From Apteryx mantelli (lineage: Eukaryota; Chordata; Aves; Apterygiformes; Apterygidae): a stretch of 64,000 nucleotides of DNA. The notes beneath the pieces were generated by a model. That model searched no databases, was not told the DNA's origin, and saw nothing but the letters and a program-made list of their open reading frames with translations. The stretch spans positions 27,208,553 through 27,272,552 of the forward strand of contig NC_089981.1 of the NCBI RefSeq assembly GCF_036417845.1, written 5' to 3'. Positions 53,636 to 64,000 of this stretch are shown here, piece by piece. The position numbers were made by a program, and so were the translations under genes. Position 1 is the stretch's first letter. The number at the start of each line of letters is the position of its first letter.

Positions 53636-53777
53636 ATTCTCCCTGTTCTGCAGCTGTTCCTCATTATACAAGCTGATGAGAGGTTAAAGTATAAACATGA
53701 GGAAGAACAGAACTGGAGTACTATCTTACCTGCTCATTTTATTTTCCAAGTTTAACATATCAACCCGTGCAATGAGG
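53636..53777 (+). CDS. Candidate first coding exon with signal-peptide-like start
   Basis: A T-rich tract ending TTTTTTTATAG gives a strong acceptor at 53635, and AGG|GTAAGT gives a perfect donor at 53778. The segment begins with 61 bases of leader. An ATG follows at 53697, preceded by AAAC (adenine at -3), and 27 codons run to the donor in phase 0. The peptide starts with basic residues (MRKNR) and continues with a hydrophobic core (VLSYLLILF), as in a secretory signal peptide. A minimal upstream frame (ATG AGA GGT TAA) sits at about 53674. I could not identify the protein, and I found no downstream exon that extends it convincingly. A chance T-rich acceptor plus donor is the main alternative. 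Confidence 0.3.
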
Positions 53778-55379
53778 GTAAGTCTTTCTAGTAACAAATC
53801 CAGTCCAAAAGCAGCTCAAGGTAACACTAGTCCTATCAATATATACAGCAGGCTGATGTTACTCACAGAACTTATAAACCATCGGACTTTTGTTATTCCT
53901 AACTATGGTCTTACTGTATGTTAAAACTAAACCAAATCCTTAAATCTTTATCTTTCCCTGTCTACAAATACAATATTGCTGGAAGGGGGGAAGAGAGGGA
54001 GAGGTGACTGGTTTGGCACAGACGTGCTTGGAGAGTAAAAATTCCTAATGAGAAATTATTATATGAGAACTTCTCTTGTTGTGAAGGTTTTTGCATGGGA
54101 TTTCAAAGGGCAAAACTTCCCATCATCTATCATATCTTGTGTTTCAAAATAGAATATCCATAGCTGTAGATGCAATTCAGTCTCTTGCCCACAACCCTGT
54201 CAGCTGGACCCTCCGAGTGTTGATGCTTTGGTCTTTGTTTGAGCCTTATTAGATGAAAACAAATATATATGTCACCCATAAAATGGTATTATTTCCCATC
54301 ATCCTGAGAGAGGACCAGTGCCAGTTCCAAAGATAATCAAGCCATGCTGCCTAGATGAGAACTATCCTCTTTTTCACATGCACCTGCTCAAAACTCATTC
54401 TATAGTTAGAAATTACTGGAGCTTTCTGAGTAAACTATTAGAAACTCTTACCTGAGGGAAATCGAAGAGAGATGAGCAGGAGGGGGCAGCTCAAACGCAT
54501 ACGCAGTGCAATCTGATATGTGCAAGTCTGTGGTCTTCAAGACGATACCCAATTCACAGTGTTCTAAAAGACCAGGTGGGGAATAATTTCCTTTTTCTTC
54601 ATCCAAATGAGAGTCCACTTTGACGAAAGGCTTCTGAAACATGGGGAAAGAACATCTACACCTTCACAGCCATTACATAATTCTTTTTTTTTTTTTTTCC
54701 AAATAAGCTGTTTCTAAAATGGTACAGTTCTGGTTCCTACTTAGTAAATCCTCTTTAAAACCACTATCAATGTCAGTCAAAGAACATTCAAATCAAACTG
54801 AAATTGATCTTAGTTTGTGGTTCTGAGATGTCCACAGTAATCCCCCATATTGGACTGTTTGGTATTTCTTTTTAGTGTATTCAGCTCTGCCAAAGGAAAA
54901 AACACAAAATTCTCCAGGTTGTTCCGGGTTTGTGAATAGGGTGGCCTCACCTGTAAAGGCAGCCAGGGAGAGTCCTACTGAGTGGTCTTTTCAAAGACCA
55001 CCAAGGAAGCATTTTACTGTGCTGTTTTCAGTCTGTATTAGGCAAAATGTATTAGTCAGAAGTCTTCCTAAGGAGATATACACTGGAACTTTAAAATTCC
55101 TTTTCTTTCTTTCTGGGAACACAGCAAGCAGTGGAATCCAAAACTTCTGAAAAAAATAATGGATGAAGAGAGGGGGATTTTTTTTTTTCATTCTGAAAAA
55201 AAGCAGCAGTTAGGCATGGCTATTAGTATTTACAGTGGTCCTTAAAAGTTTCAGTTGAGATTGGGACTCTGAAATTCTGTACGCTGTTTCTACATATGAT
55301 AAGAGACAGTAACTGCTCAAATGGCCTGGAATCTAACCAAAGAGTAAGACAAAAGGGGACAGTGAATCACTGTGTTATT
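53778..55379. other. Non-coding flanks around the minus-strand exon candidate
   Basis: Outside 54452-54633 nothing is recognised. A strong + strand acceptor (TATTTCTTTTTAG at 54863-54875) opens onto a 91-codon frame that ends at 55150 without a clear donor. If joined in phase to the ATG exon at 53636-53777, the reading instead stops after 19 more codons. A 7-base-arm hairpin (GGTCTTT/AAAGACC) lies at 54982-54997. A T run is at 54684-54698. Confidence 0.4.
54452..54633 (-). CDS. Candidate internal coding exon, unidentified gene
   Basis: This is the best protein-coding candidate in the window. On the minus strand, a pyrimidine-rich acceptor (TTCTTTCCCCATGTTTCAG, ending at 54634) precedes 182 bases that read as 60 codons plus two bases. 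A consensus donor CAG|GTAAGA follows at 54451. The other two minus-strand frames are both closed. The product is a mixed-composition, non-repetitive stretch with cysteines (LEHCELGI, HISDCTAYAFELPPP) and no membrane segment. It contains several CpG-bearing codons, unusual in this CpG-poor window. I do not recognise the family. It enters in phase 0 and leaves with two bases carried over, which fits the candidate exon at 35521-35595. A chance open frame is possible. Confidence 0.45.
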
Positions 55380-55497
55380 AGCCCCAAGTTTAGGACTAGA
55401 GATTTCTCAACAGATGAAGTGACTTGCCCAAATGCGTAGCAGACCTGGGAGCTGAACCCAGCCCAATGTCTCAATCACAAGACAAACCATTCTGACT
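55380..55497 (+). mobile_element. MIR-like ancient SINE fragment
   Basis: The block at about 55412-55470 contains, in order, AGATGAAGTGACTTGCCCAA, AGCAGACCTGGGAGCTGAACCCAG and a decayed tail. These are the 3' half of a MIR/CORE-type SINE, a tRNA-derived element active in early amniotes. The tRNA-like head with its A and B boxes is not recognisable, so it is a partial, old copy. The edges are approximate. Confidence 0.7.
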
Positions 55498-58400
55498 TTA
55501 AGAGAAAGAATCATATGGATAACCTTCCAGGACTTCAAATAAGTATTAAATTATAATTCCAACATTAAGTTTCTTATTCAAACCAAACCCCAAATCCAAA
55601 CCTCTTGAGGTTCTCTCGACCCTGTTAATGTGCCCGTCAGTACATATTCCAAACAGCATGTGCATTCAACAGACAATAGTGATTGTTGTGATGGGTGGTA
55701 AAATATGCAGTGGGTTGCAGTAGCAGGGATTATATACTCTATCTTTTTAATATATTTCATGGCTCATATTTCAAAAACTGTTTGTAATTAGAGTAAAAAA
55801 TCTGACTTTGATTAATATTTGCATCTAATATAATGCCTTCATTTGTTCCATAGTTTCATTTTGAACAACTGTATGCAAAAGATTCTGATTTTGTATCAGC
55901 TGAAGTTTAGCAACTGCTATTACTGATTATAGCTTTGATGGAAACTTCTCAGTAGTTCACAATATTTAGTTACAATATTTCAAGAGACCTAAAGTATTAT
56001 TATAAAGAAGCAAATCTAGGTTTGGCAATGAGCCTTTCTTTTGTCTCTGAAACTTTCTGCAGTAAATTTAGAACAGAAAATCATTTCTCTGGAGTAAAAA
56101 TATATATGTATTGCTGGCTACAAGTGTATGTTTGCTGCTTCACAATTTTAGAATTAGATGATGGACTTACTTAGTAGACACTGGATGGTAAAAAGTAAAA
56201 CCCCTAATTTAAAACGTTCCACATCATTGCCACATTCCAAGAAAAACATGGACCGGTGAACAAAACCAGCAGTATTGTAATAAGAAAACAACTAGGTGCA
56301 TTTTTTCCAAAACCTAAACCCAGGAATCTAAATGTATGAGTTACTGGCTAAAAATGCCATTTTCATGTCTCAGTTTCTTCATGAACTGAAAAAACAACCT
56401 AGACTTGATAAAGTTAAAAAAAAAAATCTAAGACTCCAAGTTAAGCTTTAGAGCACAGTTCTATTTTTATAATAATCCTTTTTGAATCTTGATGATGCCT
56501 TTTAATTTTAATGAAATGTGCCTTTTTCTTTATAGGAAATCTATCATTACAGCAACGTTTTTAATGTAAAAATAAGATTTTTTTGATATTTTTTTAAAGA
56601 ATTATAATAATTACTAATTACTATAACCATAGACTTATCTAATTTGGGAAAGGAGTCACTTCTGAGGTGATCTACAGAAGACAACTGCTGACTGTAACAT
56701 GAGCCCTATTTCAGCAGGCTACATAAGCTCCCAATAAATTGACATCCATTCTGATTACTGTCTGTTTCTGAGTGTTGATCATAAGTCATGACTATTCAGT
56801 CAAACACTATACCTATGCTCAACTTTAAGCACATGCTAACATTCCACTCCAAATCTCTAAAAAGTGAGCTTAATTTGCGTGTTTTAGCAAATCACAGCTG
56901 TAATGCTTGGACATGAGAATGGAGGGTTGTGGGAAGGCAAAAGAGGGAGAAAACCTTAGCCAGATTCTTGAATCCCTTACAAAGAGTGCTTAAGCAGCTT
57001 TGGTTTTTTAAAGGGTTTTGCAGGGCAGGAGAAATGGTACCTGTGTGAGAAGAAAGGATGGCCATAGCTTCAGAGATATTTGTTCAAATCCAAAGAAGGC
57101 CCTGATAAATGGAACCAGAGAAAATTTGTTATGAGAAGGCTAGAGCAAGATGTGGGGAACCTGAGATAGAATTTCTTACTTTTGGACATCACTATACAGC
57201 CTGATGTAGTTTACCCTCTGCTGAACAGAAAGGAAAGATTTGTAATCAGAGAGCAGATGGATCAAAGCAGTCCATGACTACATGGATGACACATGTGGAT
57301 GTCCACAGAAGAAGGGATGTAGCAGCTGGGAATGCTGCTGCATCCACATGGCTCTACTGCCGCTCTGTTTGAGAGGAAAATATTTCTTTCTCCTAACCTC
57401 ACAGAGCAAAACTGTGCATAAGAGACTTGCTAGGACTTTTGTCCTGTAAAGGTCCTGTGCCTCTAAATAAGTAATTTCTCCTATGCTTAATCCTTCTTGC
57501 TTTATCCATGTGAAAGAAACAGGATGAAGGGATTGGAATGCTCCTCCACTTGTTCCTACATCTATATTGGTATGTACTGGGCTCTAATATTTCACAGTCA
57601 CTTCCCCGTGATAGCACTGTTCCAGGCATCATATTTAGTTATCTTCCAACGGCGCACACTATCTCTGGAGGACAGAAAATTATTTTTAAATATAATTAGG
57701 TTTGATGGGACAAGGGCAAAGAGGACTCCTGAATGCTAGGTTTGCTCAGCTGTTTGAGCTCTTGCTGTTTGTGGATAGCCCAGTCTTAATCATTGCATGT
57801 GAAATTTAAGTATAATCATCTTTGTTGCTTGCATCTTTTCTCTCTCTTTTGGAAGCTAGACAAAAGGCAGTCTCTTAACTATGCACAGTGCTTTGTATAA
57901 CTCCATGATGGACCAGAAAATAGCACCAGAATGTGTGTCAAATGCATGTCCCTTGGGAGGTTTGGTGTGACTACTCCGTTATGTGCCCTGACCTTCACTG
58001 CCTGAAGGACAACAAGTTTTGTTCTTGAATCTGTTTCTTTCAACCTTTGCACTGCCTGTTTTCCTTTGATATGCATTATAAATAGCAGTCCATAAACAGC
58101 ATTTTGAAATAGCTAGTATGGATCGTTGTATCATACTTGCTGTGATTTGCAGAGAGAATATGGAGCTTTTCTTAAATGATTAGAAGTACATTAATTGATT
58201 CATTGTCCTTCCAGGGAAGAAATACGGCTTGATGAATGATATCTTCATATTTAGACTATATGGGATCTGATTTCAATTTAGCCATAGATTTTAAGTAATA
58301 ATCATCTGGTGAATCATTTAAATACCTATTACATTACCTGATAAAATGATGCTATGAAGTTAAACTCACGCTTCTGAACAACTTCGAAATTCACAGAGCA

Positions 58401-61400
58401 TGTTGCCAGTATTCAAAATAGTATTAACTGAAAAATCTTCACCTGAACATCTACAGAGGCCCATTGCTTACCCTGAACTGTAATGCTGTAGTGGCACTAT
58501 TGCGAGCTTTTCAATATTGGAGCTTACTTTCAGGAACATGTAGCATTTGTTCAACTGCAGGGAGGTTGGACCACCTGAAAAGTAGGTCACATCTACTGTG
58601 ATGGATAATAACAATACTTCTTGGAATCTGAGTTTTTAAACTAATGGAGTACCTAAAGTGTTAAGGCCTGTTAAAGAGTTTTTAACAACTTTGTGTCTAA
58701 ATGCAGTCCATATATATGCTAGAGATATTATCACTAGGCAGAAGCAAAGACTGTCAGGCAAAAAAGTGTCTATACATACTTACATGTTTACTGAATTACT
58801 GTCTTTATTCAGAGTTTTCTCTTATAACCTTTATTCTCTTCTTTTTTCTGCTTTGTTTTCACCTTAGTTTATCTGTGATCTATTTGCCTTCCCTTGCTCC
58901 TTTATCTTTCACTGGCTCCTAAGTGGAAGATGGAACTGGGTAGTAAGTTGTTTCCATTTGAGTTAACCTTTTTAATATCTGATGTTCATTTGTTTGAAAT
59001 TAGGCAAAACAGGTCTACTTGTTACAGCCAATAAGTTGAAGCATCTTTAAAATCAGCAGATACACAAGCTATTGTTATACGGACTGCATCTGTAGTTGAT
59101 ATCCCGGTAAGTGGTATGATTATTCCAGGCAGTTGTTAGCAAAATTGAAGTGTAAAGCACACCCAACCAAAAAGCTTAAGGCACTGTGCAATATAAAACC
59201 ATTTTGAAATACATTATACTAAAAGGACCAACCTCTAAAGAGACAAAGAAATTTAATCCATGGAGTCCAAATGGGGGGAGCCTACATGAGAAAAATGGAA
59301 GAAAGTAGTAAGTGTGAAGCCAAAGAAATGCATTTATGTTTCTGGCCTAAGAAACTGTTATGCTGATTGTATTACAATTGAATAAAACTAGAAATCAGGT
59401 TATTGGCTGAATGATAAATCCTTTGTGAGGCACTGAAGATCATTGCACATTATTCTTGGTGTTCCGCTCACATAACTGCATTGTGGTTTTATGAGTTACA
59501 AGCAAAATGTGCACCTCAAGTCACGCACTCTTAAAAAACCCAGCAATATAATCTATTTAGAGAGGGCCCTAAGCATTTTCAGAACAAGTGCATCATTTTC
59601 TAAGTTTTTCCATTGGAAATTACTTATAAAAATATGTATCTTTTGGGGTTTGTACCAGGATATTTCTTTAATTATTGCTGACATGTCGCCCATTACACCA
59701 TGAGCTCCCTCAAAGGGCAGGAAAAGAGAATCAGTCTTCCTTAGTCACCAAGTATAAACGAAATGGATCTAGCAACTACCTTGTGCTATTGAAGCATCAA
59801 ATTGACGTATTCAGAGTTCCCTAATGACTTAAATATAAAAATCTAACAAAAAAAAACCCAAAACTGCATGTTGGCCAGGATGGAATCATCTACTTTTAGG
59901 GCACTTTTTAGAGCTACCTACTGGCTCACAAACCTGCAAATCTTGAGCAACTGAAGATTGTCTAGTCAGTCAGCAGACGCATTCATACTGTGGAGGTAGC
60001 TGAAGTGAGTGGTTAAAAGTGTAGTAAACGAAGCTTTCAAAGAATCAGGGTCAGAGGTCCAGTCCTGTAAGTATTTAATACCTAGAATAGCATTTAATAA
60101 TGATTGGTCTTACTATTTTGGGCAGGACTGTTAAAAACAAAGAATAAAACCTAAGAATTTGCACAAAGAATTAGTGGAACACATCCATTCAGTATGCTGT
60201 ATATCATCTTCAACTTAGTATACAGTAAGAGCCCTGAACAGCCAACCTACACTAAATCAAGTACAGCATGTAGCTTCACACATAAGAGTGACTGAGTGAT
60301 ACTATACGTGCACATAAATTTATGCATGTAGCTGCATTTGAAGGGTAGGATTTTAAGTGCTTGCTGTATGCGGACCCCCCAGGTCCTCTGCTACAGTACA
60401 TCTGTGTATTTCTTAGACAACTCATTTGAGAAACTTAACTGTCCTTACAGTCCTTTTTCCTGCCTTATTTTTATACCTTGAAATTTTTTAGGATTTTAAA
60501 TACATCTAAGGTTCTTGAACCTGAAAGGTTATGAAAGGTGTCCAAGTATTTATTAAATTTTCATTAATGCTGTACTCAACAAGTACAGTGACTAACAAGA
60601 AATGTCACGGTTTTCATGAAAATTTTCACATTTTCCAGGCTATTTCCTGAGCAAATTCTAGCACTCAGTTCTTTTACAGGAAGTAGGACTGAAAGGACTT
60701 ATTACTGTTACTGTGTCTGGCTGACTGTCATTACTGGAAGCCATGCATTTTGGAAAATCTTCATATTCAGAATGTCATGGGAGATACTGGGCAGTCCTTT
60801 AAACCCAGGGTACAAGTAAATAATATATAACTCATCTTTCAGAACTAGATGATATCTCTAAAATGTAACAGAGGCCCACCTTTATCTCAGTGTTCCTTCG
60901 AGCTGCCAGCAGATGTATTGAGAAGAGCTTGCCAGCCATGCCCTCTTGGAAAATGCAGTATGCAACCCATACTGGGTTAAATTTCCCACCCCTCTTTCAT
61001 GGCTTGCATGCTGGGGCACTAATTCAGACCTTTTGAGAGAGAGTCTATTGGAGTGAGTCAGTGGGGAATGCCCTGGACTAGTCCACAATTATCAAACTTC
61101 TTAGTCTCATGCAGAGAGGAAATAAATGTTTTTGGTACTCCTTTTCTCTCCTTTACCCTGGCAGGCTAATAGAAAGTTTCCTCTCAGTGAGGAAGAGTAG
61201 AGTACCTTTGGACAATGGCCCATTTAAAATTCTTCCTTGGCTTTACTGATGTTCCATCAGACAGAGAGACATTACACCTGCAGAGATGCTCACTGCGATT
61301 CGCGAGAGCCTGAGTGCTCAGTGCAATGACTGGCTAAACAGAATTGGGCTCTGTCATGAGCCAGATGTGCCCTCAGCATTCGGTAGCTTTTACAGGGAGG

Positions 61401-64000
61401 TGAGAATACCCTCCTTGACAATAAAGAACTGCATATGCTGTGTAACCTATATTGTTCTGGTAATTTATACAGTCTAGCCAGCTAAGTGGTTTGCAGTATA
61501 TCTCATGAAATGGATTTTAGAATCTTCCCTACTCCTTTCTCATGCTTTAAAGGGGACCTGCAATTTTGGTCAATACAAGTATTTTTCTCCAGTTCACCCT
61601 CATCCATTGATTTGTGTTGAGTTTTTCAGGTTTGAACAAACTCCACATTCAAAAGTTTTCTAGCATGACTACATTTTTATACATTTATACTATGATAGCA
61701 TTGTGGAGTCCCAGTGGGCACGGAGGTTGCATTGTGCTGTTTGTTTTATACATTTCTAAAAAGACAAAGGCACTCCAGGTAGTCTCTTGCTATTAAAACT
61801 GTAGTTGGCTATGTGAGGAAAGAACTATAACCATCTGCTTCACATAATATATATCAGAACCATCCATCAGCACCAGCTTACTTCAGTCTCATCTCAGACT
61901 CTAGTCTCTGTTTTGTAGCAAAAAACTTGAAACCGGATGAGTTTTATGACAAATGTTTCTCATGTTAGATGTAACCCTCATAGATTTATTTATTATTTTA
62001 CTGTGGATAAAGCTTAGAGTCTTACAGGACTGGGCACCCATTACCAATTGACTTTAGTTAGATTTGTAAGAGCCTTCTATCTGACTAGGGTCCAAAGATC
62101 CTTGCACACAGGGTCTTTATATACAAGGAGAGACTTACAATCACTGCCAAATTATACACAGGCCTTCACAGTTGCACATAATGGTAGGAGATTTGTCCCA
62201 TGCTTTTCTTCTGTGATTATTTTCTATTGAATATGCTAAAGATTAAAAGTATAAAAATTTATATTCTTGTTATGTATGCACCTATAGGTAGAAGTATGGA
62301 AGACGATTATAATCAGTGTGGTTATACTCATGCAGGATTACTTAATCATCTGGTGATTTGCTTTAAAAGATTTATTTTTTATTTTAATTATCCAGTGCTT
62401 CAGCAAAGAGATTAAGGAGGCTGAATGAGAGCTCTGTCCTGCTGTAATCTCTAACTTTCACAGGTCAGATTTATTTGTCAGTTATATTGGTATAAACACA
62501 GACTGAGACACCATAAACTTCCCTTGTATAATTTGGCCCTTCTCATTTTGACTTCATCAGCCTTTAGGTGTTGCTTAAATAATATATTTTTTAAGGTGTA
62601 TTTTAATGTTCATAGGAATGGACTTTAAAGACATCTAGGGGTAGCTCCAGTAAGAGCTTAAGTAAGTAAGTCCTGACAAGACTAAGCCCTAAGAAACCTC
62701 CCTCAGGTCTCAGATGAGTAAGAGTTAGGTGTTACAATACTCAGCACTGTCAGTCTTTCTTATGGGTACCTAACATTTTCTCTGTAAACACACTAACTTG
62801 CACATGGGAGGAAGATGCCTTTGTTTCTTTCAACATGTTTCTGGGTATTTGTCTGATGTGGTAAGCTTCTGATAACTTTGCAAACCTGTGCCTTGATAGC
62901 TTGCTTCTGAGGATCTTGAAGTATGTAAGAACACCACCATTAGGCAATGGAGACATGATAAAGTTCTGCTCAGACTGCACAGTAAGTCAGTTTCAGGTTT
63001 AGGAATTGAATTTTTGAGGTTTTACTTCTAGGTTTCTTTTTCAGGCAGTATGTACTGTTTAACATATACATGAGGGACTGACACATACTAAAGGCAAACC
63101 ACAATAATATTTTAAAAAGTAATTTACAAAAAGAAAAGACCCTTGTGAACTCTGGAAAACGTTATATTTTCTTCCCTTCTTGTTCTCCATTAAAAAAGCA
63201 ACAACTTGCAACTATAAATGTAATTCAAGACCTTTTTAAAACAAGAACAAGGACGAAAGTAGAGGAGCAGAGGGGGTTATCTTGCTTTATGTTGTTTCTG
63301 CTGAAGCTTAAAAGATTTTTGCATCTTACTGTGACTCAGAAGACTGGACCAACTTAAAACTTTCCAAAGAGGTCAGGTATTTTCTACACCATCACCGAAG
63401 AGTAACTGTAATAAACACAAGTGACATCTATTACTGAACGCATGCTTCTGCAGAGTATCTTCTAAAGGCCATTGGGCTCTGGTTAAACAATAGTTGCTCA
63501 ACAACCAGCCCTCAAATCAGCTGGGCCCAAGTAACAGCCATGCCCCGTCTTATTACAGAAGATAGGTACCACCATCACCCACACAACCAATACAGCAAAA
63601 TAAACAAACCATCCTTGCAAAACAACCATATCTTATATAATGTTTAGGTCTTGAGGTATTGAAAAAAATGTTAATGCTAATCAATACTTAGGCTCAAATT
63701 TTAAGTTAAGCCATCCAATCTAACCAACTTGAATGCTTATTACTAGAAGTCTCTCTGCATACTCTGAAGAGTTACCTAATTATTTGTCTAATTTTTTTGT
63801 AAATTCACTTCCCTAACAATTTAATCTTCCACTTTGTATCTTGATTTTACCAACTCTCTGTCACTCCAGTTGTATCTCACTTTTCATTCAAGTACATATG
63901 TTTCTAATTGAGCAACCTTGTTACATGTTGTCATGGAACAGACCAACTGTCCCCAAGGGTCCATTCTGGGAATCCTAAGAAGCAGCCTTAGACAGGAGCT
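55498..64000. other. AT-rich non-coding DNA, no firm gene
   Basis: No gene or repeat family recognised. One exon-like segment (61284-61399, + strand) is described under findings. The last 600 bases are A/C-rich from about 63400 to 63640, with no recognisable element. All open frames are at most about 80 codons and show no domain pattern. Confidence 0.5.

Noticed and set aside
54942..55060. Minus-strand donor CAG|GTGAGG with an upstream CAG
   Set aside because: The frame following the better acceptor (CCTAATACAG) hits a stop before the donor, and the alternative acceptor has no pyrimidine tract.
63400..64000. Possible LTR or retroviral edge at the window end
   Set aside because: A/C-rich sequence and a TGT start suggested it, but no primer-binding site, polypurine tract, matching second LTR or gag/pol frame is visible.
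1..64000. CRISPR arrays, bacterial operons, rRNA or tRNA genes
   Set aside because: No regularly spaced repeats, cloverleaf-like sequence or rRNA-like blocks were seen; the sequence is vertebrate in character.

Overview
The window looks like gene-poor, AT-rich DNA from a bird, or less likely another sauropsid. The evidence is repeat content. Recognisable mobile DNA is almost all CR1 non-LTR retrotransposon, including copies with the typical 3' end (a short conserved hairpin-like tail followed by ATTCTRTG octamers). There are also a few very old relics: a much-diverged CR1 of the kind shared by amniotes, a MIR-like SINE piece and a short hairpin element. I see no operons, no ribosome-binding sites and no long intact gene. 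Nearly all open frames are short and look like chance.

Layout: 1-7757 is AT-rich non-coding DNA with one decayed internal CR1 piece (about 2830-3130). A CR1 3' end lies on the + strand at 7758-8072. 8073-25082 is AT-rich and holds a small hairpin element (about 10855-10924), a stretch that looks like conserved regulatory DNA (about 17790-18560) and an old CR1 tail (20112-20252). The main element is a 5'-truncated CR1 on the minus strand at 25083 to about 27140. It keeps most of the reverse-transcriptase domain, broken by two frameshifts. 34240-34930 is a local CpG cluster in otherwise CpG-poor DNA and could be a promoter with a first exon. 37686-38540 is an ancient CR1. About 40141-40274 and 40828-40940 are diverged copies of one sequence. 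49100-49397 is another CR1 tail. 55380-55497 is MIR-like.

Possible protein-coding content is limited to exon-like segments. The best is on the minus strand at 54452-54633: 60 codons plus two bases, only one of its three minus-strand frames open, a good acceptor and a consensus donor. A second minus-strand segment at 35521-35595 has very strong splice sites and a compatible reading phase. On the + strand, 53636-53777 has a strong acceptor, a short leader, an ATG with a signal-peptide-like start and a GTAAGT donor. I could not name a gene for any of these. The window is therefore best read as long introns and/or intergenic DNA, with a few unproven exons and several segments that resemble conserved non-coding elements.
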